Shown here: positions 38,147-45,608 of the stretch, one piece after another | How the letters are laid out: every line of letters starts with the position of its first letter | Numbering within the stretch: position 1 is the first letter of the stretch | NCBI GenBank assembly: GCA_030426805.1 | Contig: JAUHXU010000003.1 | Coordinates: 248,001 to 312,000 of the forward strand | Length of the DNA stretch: 64,000 bases | DNA from: a bacterium | Lineage (GTDB): Bacteria; Planctomycetota; JAFGQW01 | Direction of reading: 5' to 3' | Notes under the pieces: generated by a model | The model's input: the letters and a program-made list of their open reading frames with translations, nothing else | Told to the model about the DNA's origin: nothing | The model's database searches: none | Program-made: the position numbers and the translations under genes

Positions 38147-39662
38147 GCGCGATCCCGGCCGCGTCGTCACGCATCACGACCTCGCCGCCGATCGCGCTCC
38201 CGTCGGGCCCGACGATCCAAGCCGCCGCAGCGGGCGGTTGATCCACGACCTGCACGATGCGCCGATTGAAGAACGCGAGCATCTCCGCGGCCGGCGACCG
38301 GACCGCGACGACTTCCGTGCGCGGCGGGACGGTGCGGTCGACCCAGTCGCGCTCGCGGCGGAGCACCGGCCAGCGCACGCCGTACGCATGGGCGACGATC
38401 TGCCGCTCGACGCCGATGTGCACGACGACGAGCACGAGCGCGACCGCGGCGGGGAGCGAACGCGCGAGTCGCGGTAGCGCGAGCGCGGCCACACCGACGA
38501 GCGCCGCGACGACCGTCGCGATCCGGATCACGGGCGCCCACGTGTCGCGCAACGCGAACAGTCCCAATGCATCGGGCGTGCCGGCGAGCGAGTACGCCGG
38601 CAGCAACCACGGTGCGAGCGATACGCCGCCGGCGAACAGCGCGACCGGCACCCGCACGGCTGCCCGCACGCATCGCCCCTCCGCCGCCCACCAGGCGAGC
38701 GCGATCATCCCGAACGGCGCGAGGGCGAACACATCGCGCTCGAGGATCGAGAAGCCGTCGCGCGATGCCGCGGTGAGCGCGGCGGCGGTGACGAGCGCGA
38801 GCGCGAGCGACCCCATCGCGACCGCGACCGGGCGAGCCCCCACCGCGACGAAGCCGACGAACGCCGCGAGCGGGACGACGCCGTGCACGAGTGCGAGCGC
38901 GCCGACGTGGCGGCCGGCGAGCTTCGCGACGAGGGGCGCCGACGCGGACTCGATGTGGATCGCGCCGCACGCGACGAGCGCCGCGCCGAGGCCCACCGCG
39001 CCGAGCAGCGACGGGACGAGCGCCGCCGGTGCGACCCGTCGAGCCGCGACCCACGCGACGAGCGCGACGACGACGCCGACCCCGACGGCGGCGGCCTCAG
39101 GCCGCGTCGCACACGCGAGCGCGACGACGACCCACAGGAGCACCTGCCGACCGATGCTCGGGCGCTCGAGCACGCCGACGAGCGCGAGCGCGGCCCACGC
39201 GACGAGCGGAAAGAGCAGGTTGTCCGGCACCGCGGCACTCGTGTAGCCGAGCGACGGGATCCCGAGCGACAGGCCGGCCGCGACGAGCGCCCAGCGCGCG
39301 GCGACGACTCGGCGGGCGAGCGCGTAGATCGGAATCGCCGCGAGCGACACGAGCACCGCGTTGAGCAGTTTGACGAGCGCGTACGCCGTCGGGAGCGACG
39401 GGATGCCGAACAAGGGCGCGATCACGGTCGCGTAGAGCGGCGCAGATCGAACGGACGCCGGGACGGCCGGCACGGGTGTGTCGGGTGTCGCGATCGATCG
39501 CGCCAGCGACGTCTGCGCGAGTTCCTCGTCGACGAGCCACGGCGTCGGCAACTGCGCGGCGGTGACGGCGCGCAATACGACCGAGAACAGGAGAATGCCG
39601 CAGAGCCACCGACGCGACGCATCGGTCGCATCGCCGGGCAGGGAAGTGCTCGCCGAATCCAA
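38118..39662 (-). CDS. polytopic membrane protein, GT-C-like
   Basis: The 514-aa reading starts at TTG 39662 with GGAG about 8 bases upstream. Eleven to twelve hydrophobic segments fill residues 20-430. The first loop has LVDEELAQTSLARS with an acidic pair in the GT-C catalytic position, and a short periplasmic C-terminal part follows. The layout resembles the protein at 7420-9501, but the soluble domain is shorter. No exact family is recognised, and lipid-linked-sugar transferase is the best guess. Its 3' end overlaps that of the SMP-30 fusion gene on the other strand. Confidence 0.65.
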   Translation of the reverse strand: MDSASTSLPGDATDASRRWLCGILLFSVVLRAVTAAQLPTPWLVDEELAQTSLARSIATPDTPVPAVPASVRSAPLYATVIAPLFGIPSLPTAYALVKLLNAVLVSLAAIPIYALARRVVAARWALVAAGLSLGIPSLGYTSAAVPDNLLFPLVAWAALALVGVLERPSIGRQVLLWVVVALACATRPEAAAVGVGVVVALVAWVAARRVAPAALVPSLLGAVGLGAALVACGAIHIESASAPLVAKLAGRHVGALALVHGVVPLAAFVGFVAVGARPVAVAMGSLALALVTAAALTAASRDGFSILERDVFALAPFGMIALAWWAAEGRCVRAAVRVPVALFAGGVSLAPWLLPAYSLAGTPDALGLFALRDTWAPVIRIATVVAALVGVAALALPRLARSLPAAVALVLVVVHIGVERQIVAHAYGVRWPVLRRERDWVDRTVPPRTEVVAVRSPAAEMLAFFNRRIVQVVDQPPAAAAWIVGPDGSAIGGEVVMRDDAAGIALSRAGVPSE

Positions 39663-39802
39663 GGTCCACTCCGGGAGTAGACCTCTTCCTCCTTCACGAT
39701 CGCGCGGTACGCGAGAGACCCATCACCACGGCTCGTCCGAGGGCACGTCGGCCGAGCGCGCTCCGGTTCTACCCCAGCGCGCCCGGGATCGTCAATCGCC
39801 GG

Positions 39803-40669
39803 TCAATCGTCGGACGGGTAGCGGCGCAAGTCGTCGATCGTGGGCTGCAGCCCGAGTCGGTCGATCGTGCGCGGCACGTCGAGGCGCAGTCGCTCGGGCG
39901 CGAGGCCGAGTGCGTCTCGCATCGAGTCGACGAAGATCTCACTCAGGTAGACGACGCCGAGGCGCGTCGGGTGCAGGCGGTCCCACTGCAGCGCGCTCGT
40001 CGCATCGAGCGAGACCGGCGTCGTGCCGCCGGGCGGCGTCACGACCCACTCCCCCGCCCGCAGGCGGTCGACCGACGACGCCAACGGCAGCAGGTGCACA
40101 CGAGGCCGCTCTGCCGCCCACGCGCGGACACGCGCGTTCAGTTTCGCGAGCGTCGACGCCTCGGGAATCTGCGCGGGGCGGATCATCCACGGATGGGCGC
40201 CTGCCATGTTCGGAAAGTCACCGACGACGATCGGGCACGGCACGCGGTCGAGTTGCGCGAGGCCGATCTCGAGTTTCTCGAGCCGTAGCTTCGCCGACTC
40301 CTCGCCCGTGGGGCGTCGGAAGCGGATGTGGTTCGGCTCCGGCTCCTCGCGCACCCACTGGTAGCCGTAGCCGTACCAGAACAGGAAGTCCGCCGCGACG
40401 ACGAGCGTCGGTTTCGCGGCGAGCGCACGGTCGATCTGCCGCTGGCCGATCGTCGTCGGCCGCGAGAAGAACATCACGTCGTGGTGCGATCGAATCCGCG
40501 GCGCATCGTCGGGCAGCGCGGCTTGCAGCACGTCTCGCAGCGGCAGCCACGAGCCGAATCCCGCGGTCAGACTCGCACCGACCGTGACGACGCGCGCGAG
40601 GGGATCGGGCGCTTGAGCGGTCGCGGGCGCCGCGAACACCGCGACGAGCAGGCACAGGACGATTCGCAT
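39803..40669 (-). CDS. exported SGNH-like hydrolase
   Basis: The 288-aa protein begins at ATG 40669, which shares one base with the TGA of the upstream inositol-phosphate synthase gene (TGATG). A longer frame upstream is internal to that gene. The signal peptide is VLCLLVAVFAAPATAQA. Block I is VVTVGASLTAGFG with the probable catalytic Ser in GAS, and the C-terminal block is QWDRLHPTRLGVVY, giving the Asp/His pair. A helical C-terminal extension follows. It probably acts as an esterase or as a non-classical SGNH protein outside the cytoplasm. Coupling to an inositol-phosphate synthase gene suggests a link with inositol lipids or polymers (inference). Confidence 0.7.
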   Translation of the reverse strand: MRIVLCLLVAVFAAPATAQAPDPLARVVTVGASLTAGFGSWLPLRDVLQAALPDDAPRIRSHHDVMFFSRPTTIGQRQIDRALAAKPTLVVAADFLFWYGYGYQWVREEPEPNHIRFRRPTGEESAKLRLEKLEIGLAQLDRVPCPIVVGDFPNMAGAHPWMIRPAQIPEASTLAKLNARVRAWAAERPRVHLLPLASSVDRLRAGEWVVTPPGGTTPVSLDATSALQWDRLHPTRLGVVYLSEIFVDSMRDALGLAPERLRLDVPRTIDRLGLQPTIDDLRRYPSDD

Positions 40670-41868
40670 CACGCTCGTGCTTTCGCATGGGCTCGCGCGT
40701 AGTCCGCGAGCCGGTCGACCTGACGGTGAAACTCGGGTTCGTCGACGCCGAGGGGGTTCTTGAAGAAGCTCGCGAGGTGCGTGAGCGCGCCGGTCTCGCC
40801 CCGGCGAGCCGCGAAGTCGACGAACCGCACGAGGTCGAGCACCAGTGGCGCGGCCAGCGCACTGTCGCAGCCCTGCCACGTGAACTGCAGCGCCATCTTC
40901 GCGCCGAGGAACCCCTCGAAGTGGATGAAGTCCCAGGCCGTCTTCCAATCGTCGAGGCTCGGGACGTAGTCGATCGAGACCTTCGACTGCACGTCGCCTC
41001 CGACGATCCGTGCGAGCGACGCGTCCTTCGAGCGCAGCTTCGCCTCACGGCGTGCCGGGTCCGCGAGCGACGCGCCGTCGGCGTTGCCGAGCATGTTGTA
41101 GCCGTGCCACGTGAGAACGCGCAGGTTGCGCGCGACGAACATCGGCGCGAGGACCGTCTTCAGGAGCGTCTCGCCGGTCTTGCCGTCGTTGCCCGCGTAG
41201 CAGATGCCGGCCGCGTCGGCGCGGTCGGCCAGCGCGGGCACGTCGAACGCCGGCGACGGCGTGAAGTTCACGAACGGGACGCCGAGTTTCGCGGCGGCGG
41301 CCGCGTAGAGCATGCTGTCGGTCAGCCCGACCGGACGCTTGCGGTCGAACGCGCGGGTGAGTGCGCGACCGTCGAATGCGTAGGCGTCGTCGCTCGCGGG
41401 CGCCTCGGTCGACGCGAGGTGAACGACGACGACGCGATCGAGTCGCGCCTCGGATCGGAACGCGTCGATGTCGGCGACGATCCGCTCGATCGCGTGATTC
41501 GCCGTGCGAGCGACGCCGTTGCGGCGCGGTCGGTCGCTGAGCGAGACGCCCGGCCGGATGCGCGCGTCGTGGGCGCGCAGATCGCGCCGCACGCGCTTGA
41601 GGGTCTCGTCGCGCATCACGCCGGTGCGGTCGCGGAAGTCCGCGGCGGCGTCGACGAGCGGCTGGGTGCGCAGATCGTGACCGCCGAACACGAACGCGCC
41701 CGGATCGGCGAGATCGAGCGCGGCGAAGTCGCCGAGCGCCGAGACCATGCCGGTCGTCGATTCGCACCCGGCGCGGATCGCGGCGGCCCCGACCATCGAG
41801 CAGACCGCGACGGCGCCGCGTGCGCCGACGATCCACACGCCGACCCTGCCGTTGCCTCGTCTGCTCAT
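40669..41868 (-). CDS. myo-inositol-1-phosphate synthase
   Basis: The 399-aa protein is a prokaryotic-length member of the Ino1 family, which converts glucose-6-phosphate to 1L-myo-inositol-1-phosphate using bound NAD. The N-terminal nucleotide motif is VWIVGARGAVAVCSM. The family signatures are ICYAGNDGKTGETLLKT, LTWHGYNMLGNADG, SIDYVPSLDDWKTAWDFIHF and MALQFTWQGCDSALAAPLVL. Catalytic lysines fall in GNDGKTGETLLK and nearby. It starts at ATG 41868, overlapping the previous stop by four bases (ATGA), and its own stop overlaps the next ATG. Inositol phosphate made here could feed phospholipid or osmolyte synthesis. Confidence 0.93.
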   Translation of the reverse strand: MSRRGNGRVGVWIVGARGAVAVCSMVGAAAIRAGCESTTGMVSALGDFAALDLADPGAFVFGGHDLRTQPLVDAAADFRDRTGVMRDETLKRVRRDLRAHDARIRPGVSLSDRPRRNGVARTANHAIERIVADIDAFRSEARLDRVVVVHLASTEAPASDDAYAFDGRALTRAFDRKRPVGLTDSMLYAAAAAKLGVPFVNFTPSPAFDVPALADRADAAGICYAGNDGKTGETLLKTVLAPMFVARNLRVLTWHGYNMLGNADGASLADPARREAKLRSKDASLARIVGGDVQSKVSIDYVPSLDDWKTAWDFIHFEGFLGAKMALQFTWQGCDSALAAPLVLDLVRFVDFAARRGETGALTHLASFFKNPLGVDEPEFHRQVDRLADYARAHAKARA

Positions 41869-42929
41869 CTCGCGTCGATCGCCTCGAAGTAGCGCCGGAG
41901 CGCCTCGCGGAGCACCGGCCGTGCGTCGGCGGCCACGTCCATCGCGTGGGCGCCTGCAGTAGGTATAGGCGCTCGCGCTCGCGGAAGCGACGGAGCGAGA
42001 GCACGCGCCGCCGAGCGCGCGGCGTCGAGCGCCGGTGCCGATCCGCCGGTCGCACGTCGAACGTCGGCCGCCGCGCGTGCGAACGCCGCCGAGTCGTCGC
42101 GGCGCGTCGCGTCCGCGAGCGCGGCGAGTGCGGCGGTCACGTCGGGCGGTAGGTCATCCCGACGGGAAGCGGCGGCCAGTGCGGCTGCGGTCTCCGCCGC
42201 GCCATCGCCGCGGCCGGCGGCGATCGCACCCCGCGCGGCCGCCCCACCGGGCTCGCGGTCGAGCGCGTCGTCGAGCGTCCGCGCCACGGCCGCGCTTCGG
42301 TCGATCCGATCGAGCACGGTCTCGACGGCGGCGGCGCGCTCATCGGCTCCACCGGTCGCCGCACCACGGAGCGCTCGGGCGAGCGCCGGGTCGCCGGCGG
42401 CGACGAGTGCGTCGGCGGCCCGCGCCGCGAGCCGCTCGGCTGCGGACGGGTCGGCCTCCGCACGCGCCCGCGACGGCACGACGAACAGCAGGGCGCCCAG
42501 CAGCGCCGCACCACCGGCGATCGCGAACCGTCGCCGCGCCGACCGCCCGACGCACGAGCGCGGAGCCGCGGGCAGCAGCCGCTCGCACTCCTCTTCGACG
42601 ACCCGGGTCAACGGCGAGTCGGGCACCGTGGCCAACGTCGTGACGCGCCCCCCGCCGCCGACCACGCGATCGACGTAGGCGGCGATCGCCTCGCGCCCCG
42701 GGCGGGCGCGACGGGACGCGGCGGCGACGAGCAGCGCCACCGTCGCACCGACCGACGCGAGCGCGATCACCCACGGGTAGTCGGGCGCGACGAGTGCGCG
42801 GTAGGCGAGCAACGCCGCCATCGCCACCGCGATCGACGCGACGGCGACCGACGCGACGTCGCACCACCACGCACGCCGCACGGCGCGCGTCCATCGATCG
42901 AGGGCGCGGTCGACGACGCGGTCGCTCAA
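41865..42929 (-). CDS. alanine-rich membrane protein of unknown function
   Basis: I start this 354-aa protein at TTG 42929, which overlaps the upstream stop by four bases (TTGA). Upstream sequence in this frame is antisense or alternate-frame shadow of the YdjY gene. Three hydrophobic segments occur at about 26-48, 55-76 and 127-146. The rest is an Ala/Arg-rich helical domain with repeated RRDD-type motifs. The start resembles the N-terminal part of DUF4175-like planctomycete membrane proteins, but the match is only impressionistic. It is the second gene of a four-gene overlapping operon ending in the SGNH hydrolase. Confidence 0.6.
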   Translation of the reverse strand: MSDRVVDRALDRWTRAVRRAWWCDVASVAVASIAVAMAALLAYRALVAPDYPWVIALASVGATVALLVAAASRRARPGREAIAAYVDRVVGGGGRVTTLATVPDSPLTRVVEEECERLLPAAPRSCVGRSARRRFAIAGGAALLGALLFVVPSRARAEADPSAAERLAARAADALVAAGDPALARALRGAATGGADERAAAVETVLDRIDRSAAVARTLDDALDREPGGAAARGAIAAGRGDGAAETAAALAAASRRDDLPPDVTAALAALADATRRDDSAAFARAAADVRRATGGSAPALDAARSAARALAPSLPRARAPIPTAGAHAMDVAADARPVLREALRRYFEAIDAR

Positions 42930-43909
42930 CGCGCCTCGTCGCCGTCGGCCTTCGGCTTCGCCGAGGCCGGCACGCGGATCGTCACGGTCACCGGCGTTCC
43001 CTTCGGCGGCATCTTCTCGTTGTTCGCGACGAACGAATCGTCGAACGGCGCCTCGGGATGCGGGCAGTCGATGATCACGTTCGGGCTGTTCCACACGCCG
43101 ATCAAGTCGCGCGTGACGTCGGCCGCGTAGAAGCGCTTGCCGGTGGTGCTGTTCCGCTGGTGCCTCGAACCGTGGTAGACGAAGCCGGTGCGGGGAATCG
43201 GCGCCTGCGCGTTGAGCGAGATCACGAGATCCTCGACGCGGTGCTCGACCGTCGTGCCCTTGTCGGACCACGACGCCGACACCTCGACGACCGGCCCGGT
43301 CGGCAGGACCGGCTTGCCGCCGGCAAAGCGGCCTGCCTGCCCCGGCTTGAGCCCGAGCGCGAGGATCGCCGCGTTCAGCGCGCGCGGCTCGGCGCGCAGC
43401 ATGAAGAGCGACTCGTGCGCCTTGCCGCCCTCGGCGACCGCCGCGAACTCGAGCGGCCCCGTCGGCGTCGCGACGATCCCGTCCATCGTGATCGTGCGCT
43501 TGTCCGGGTCGACCTTCACGCCCATCTTCGCGAGCTTCTCGACGAGCGCCGCGAGGTCCTCGGCCGACAATTCCTCGCCGCCGTCGCCCTGCTGCATCGT
43601 CAGCGAGATGTGGTCGCGGAGGCCGGCGATCGCGTCGCCGTTGGCGCCGCACTGACGCCGGGTGAGCTTCACGAGGTCCTCGATCACGTCGAGGCTGTCG
43701 ACGAGGTCGGTCATCCCCTGCTTGAGCTGCGCCATCTCCTGGGCGACCGCCTGCAACTCCTTGCGAAGCGTCGCGATGTCGTCCTTGCCGGCCGCCTCCT
43801 GAGCGGGCGGCGCGTCCTGCGCCTCCTCGGGCGCGCGCATGCACCCGGCGACGACGAACAGCGTCGATATCACGAACGCGGCGAACAGGGTCTCGAAATG
43901 ACGCTTCAT
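42926..43909 (-). CDS. YdjY-domain lipoprotein
   Basis: The 327-aa protein starts at ATG 43909 behind GGAGGAG. A lipoprotein signal peptide ends in LFVVAGC, followed by a Pro/Glu/Ala-rich linker and a helical stretch (about 45-110). Then comes a YdjY-type domain: TITMDGIVATPTGPLEFAAV, KAHESLFMLRAEPRALNAAI and LALGLKPG match the conserved HES and LxALG-xxPG features. YdjY domains are common in planctomycete exported proteins and have no firmly known role. It is the first gene of the operon leading into inositol-1-phosphate synthase. Confidence 0.85.
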   Translation of the reverse strand: MKRHFETLFAAFVISTLFVVAGCMRAPEEAQDAPPAQEAAGKDDIATLRKELQAVAQEMAQLKQGMTDLVDSLDVIEDLVKLTRRQCGANGDAIAGLRDHISLTMQQGDGGEELSAEDLAALVEKLAKMGVKVDPDKRTITMDGIVATPTGPLEFAAVAEGGKAHESLFMLRAEPRALNAAILALGLKPGQAGRFAGGKPVLPTGPVVEVSASWSDKGTTVEHRVEDLVISLNAQAPIPRTGFVYHGSRHQRNSTTGKRFYAADVTRDLIGVWNSPNVIIDCPHPEAPFDDSFVANNEKMPPKGTPVTVTIRVPASAKPKADGDEAR

Positions 43910-44033
43910 CGGCTCCTCCAGGACTCTCGGGCCGGACCACGGCCTTCGGGGCAATACGAGCCGTGGTCGGCAGCGGTTGGCTCGATCCTGGGCCAGTCTA
44001 CCGCGGCAGGGGTGGATTTGCGCGCGGCGACCG

Positions 44034-44444
44034 CTACGCGTCGTCCTCGCGGAATCCGATCGCGACGAGCAGGCACGGGCCGCCGGCGATCACGTTCATC
44101 CCCGCCGCCTCGGCGCGCGCGACGGCGGTGTCGCTCTCGCTGCCCGGCTGCATCCAGACGTGCTCGATGCCGGCCGCCACCGCCTGCTCGACGATCCGCT
44201 CGGTCACGGCCGGCGGGGTGATCACCGAAATGCCGTGCACCGGCTCCGGCAGCGCGCCCAGGTCCGCAAACGCCGGCAATCCCTCGACGGTGTCTGCGGT
44301 CGGATTGATCGGGTGGGCGCGGCGGCCGTTCTGGAGATAGGCCCGCAGGACCTTGTTGCCGTACTTCGAGCGGTCCTTGGACGCGCCGACGACCGCGTGC
44401 GGGGTCCCGGCCAGGAAGGCCTCGATTCGTTCGTTCGGAGTCAT
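44034..44444 (-). CDS. CoA-binding domain protein (YccU type)
   Basis: The 136-aa protein is a stand-alone CoA-binding Rossmann domain. Typical elements are AVVGASKDRSKYGNKVLRAY near the start, AHPINPTADTVEGLPAFADL, then ISVITPPAVTERIVEQAVAA and HVWMQPGSESDTAVARAEAAG, where the last holds the usual xxQPG motif. NVIAGGPCLLV closes the fold. Such proteins resemble the CoA-binding part of succinyl-CoA synthetase. Their exact role is unknown. It lies downstream of doxX on the same strand with a gap of 27 bases. Confidence 0.9.
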   Translation of the reverse strand: MTPNERIEAFLAGTPHAVVGASKDRSKYGNKVLRAYLQNGRRAHPINPTADTVEGLPAFADLGALPEPVHGISVITPPAVTERIVEQAVAAGIEHVWMQPGSESDTAVARAEAAGMNVIAGGPCLLVAIGFREDDA

Positions 44445-44471
44445 CGTGGCCAGGATACCACCGGTTCGCGA

Positions 44472-44924
44472 TCACGTCCGCGACGTTGCGGCCGGCCCGA
44501 CCGCGCGCGTGCGGCAGCACGCCCGAGCCGCAGCGATCGTCAGGCGCCCCGGCCCGGTCAACGCGAGCCCGAGGCTCACGATCGCGAGCGTCAGCGGGTA
44601 TTCCATGCCGCCGCCGGCGGCGCCGAAGCCGCTGTGTGCCGTGAACGACGCGACGAGCATCGTGAACGCGAGGATCGCCGCCGCGCCGCGTGCACCGAGC
44701 CCGAGGAGGAGCGCGAGGCCCCCGAAGAACTCGGCGCCGCCGGCCGCGACGACGCTCAGGGTCGGGAACGGGATGCCGAGTTGCTCGAAGAAGCCGGCGG
44801 TACCCTCGATGCCGTGGCCACCGAACCAGCCGAACAGCTTCTGCGCGCCGTGGAACAGGAACACCACACCGAGCATCACGCGGATGAACAGGAGGCCGAG
44901 GCCTCGGTCGTCGAAACGGGTCAT
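44472..44924 (-). CDS. DoxX family membrane protein
   Basis: The 150-aa protein has four membrane helices and the family motifs LFIRVMLGVVFLFHGAQKLFG, then FFGGLALLLGLGARGAA. AAGGGMEYPLTLA follows near the last helix. DoxX-like proteins are linked to redox or thiol metabolism in the membrane, but the activity is mostly undefined. AAAGGACG provides the ribosome-binding site at 44940-44933. It lies 90 bases downstream of a marR gene on the same strand, and its own promoter carries a palindromic operator, so it is probably controlled by that regulator. Confidence 0.92.
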   Translation of the reverse strand: MTRFDDRGLGLLFIRVMLGVVFLFHGAQKLFGWFGGHGIEGTAGFFEQLGIPFPTLSVVAAGGAEFFGGLALLLGLGARGAAAILAFTMLVASFTAHSGFGAAGGGMEYPLTLAIVSLGLALTGPGRLTIAAARACCRTRAVGPAATSRT

Positions 44925-44941
44925 GACACTACGTCCTTTCG

Positions 44942-44970
44942 GGTCTACTTCGCGAGGATGTTCCTCGCAA
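44942..44970 (-). promoter_or_regulatory. doxX promoter with overlapping MarR-type operator
   Basis: On the minus strand TTGCGA (44970-44965) and TAGACC (44947-44942) are spaced by 17 bases. A perfect inverted repeat, GCGAGGATGTTCCTCGC at 44952-44968, covers the end of the -35 and most of the spacer. Repressor bound there would block RNA polymerase. Its half-site GCGAGGA is the same as in the marR promoter. Confidence 0.65.
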
Positions 44971-45014
44971 CGAATATTTGGGCGCGGGTGCGCCCATGGG
45001 TCCAGCGTTCGGGT

Positions 45015-45476
45015 CTAGTCTTCGCGTGCTGCCTCGAGCAACGCGCGCAAGTGCCGGAGATCGGCCTTCTTCAGGTGGCGCAGCGGGCGCCGGTTCGCAT
45101 CCCGCACCGGCTCGTCGAGCCGTTCGAGCAGCGCGAGCCCGGCCGCGTTGATTCGCGCGACGACGACCCGTCGGTCCTGCGAGGATCGATTGCGCTCGAC
45201 GAGGCTTCGCCGCTCGAGCGCATCGAGCAGCCGGGTCGTGTCGGAGTCGCGGGTGACCATGCGCTCGAGGATCTCGCCGCACGACAGGCCGTCCGGCGAG
45301 CCGCGCAGGATCCGCAACACGTTGTATTGCGACAGCGACAGCCCCTCCTCCCGGAGGACCTCTCGCACCGGCTGAACCAGCTGTTCGGCCGTCCGCAGGA
45401 GGTTCAAGATCACCTCCTCTTCGGCGCAGGCGAACGGCTTGGTCTGCTTGATCTGGTCTTTCAGCGAGCGACTCAT
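45015..45476 (-). CDS. MarR-family transcriptional regulator
   Basis: The 153-aa protein is a winged-helix repressor. LLRTAEQLVQPVREVLREEG is the dimerisation helix. LSLSQYNVLRILRGSPDGLS begins the DNA-binding domain, VTRDSDTTRLLDALERRSLV is the recognition helix, and RSSQDRRVVVARINAAGL is the wing. The MarR family often senses phenolic or oxidising ligands. Cys17 (PFACAEEE) and Cys66 are possible redox sensors. Palindromes in its own promoter and in the doxX promoter share half-sites, so autoregulation and control of doxX are likely. The ATG lies at or next to the predicted transcription start, with no ribosome-binding site. Confidence 0.93.
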   Translation of the reverse strand: MSRSLKDQIKQTKPFACAEEEVILNLLRTAEQLVQPVREVLREEGLSLSQYNVLRILRGSPDGLSCGEILERMVTRDSDTTRLLDALERRSLVERNRSSQDRRVVVARINAAGLALLERLDEPVRDANRRPLRHLKKADLRHLRALLEAARED

Positions 45477-45482
45477 GCCCGG

Positions 45483-45521
45483 AACTTACTCCTCGCGAGG
45501 ACTTTCGTCAAGAGGAAAGTC
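45483..45521 (-). promoter_or_regulatory. marR promoter with internal operator palindromes
   Basis: TTGACG (45511-45506) and TAAGTT (45488-45483) are spaced by exactly 17 bases on the minus strand. The perfect palindrome TCCTCGCGAGGA (45490-45501) sits in the spacer. A second inverted repeat, GACTTTC (45500-45506) with GAAAGTC (45515-45521), spans the -35 box. The expected start of transcription falls on the ATG at 45476. Confidence 0.7.
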
Positions 45522-45552
45522 GGGCCCGTGCGTCGCCGGCGATCCGTACGCA

Positions 45553-45585
45553 CCGCGGGCCGGCCTCGGGGAGGCCGGCCCGCGG
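45553..45585 (-). terminator. strong hairpin after clpC
   Basis: A perfect 15-bp stem (45553-45567 with 45571-45585, core GGGCCGGCCTC) has a 3-base loop and lies 24 bases past the clpC stop. No T-run follows, so termination may be rho-assisted, or the hairpin may protect the 3' end. Confidence 0.6.
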
Positions 45586-45608
45586 TCGAGCGAAGCGGTC
45601 TCGGCACC

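Noticed and set aside
41865-43940. A 691-aa reading of the alanine-rich membrane protein
   Set aside because: The first 337 codons overlap the YdjY gene in another frame; TTGA coupling at 42929 gives a natural start.
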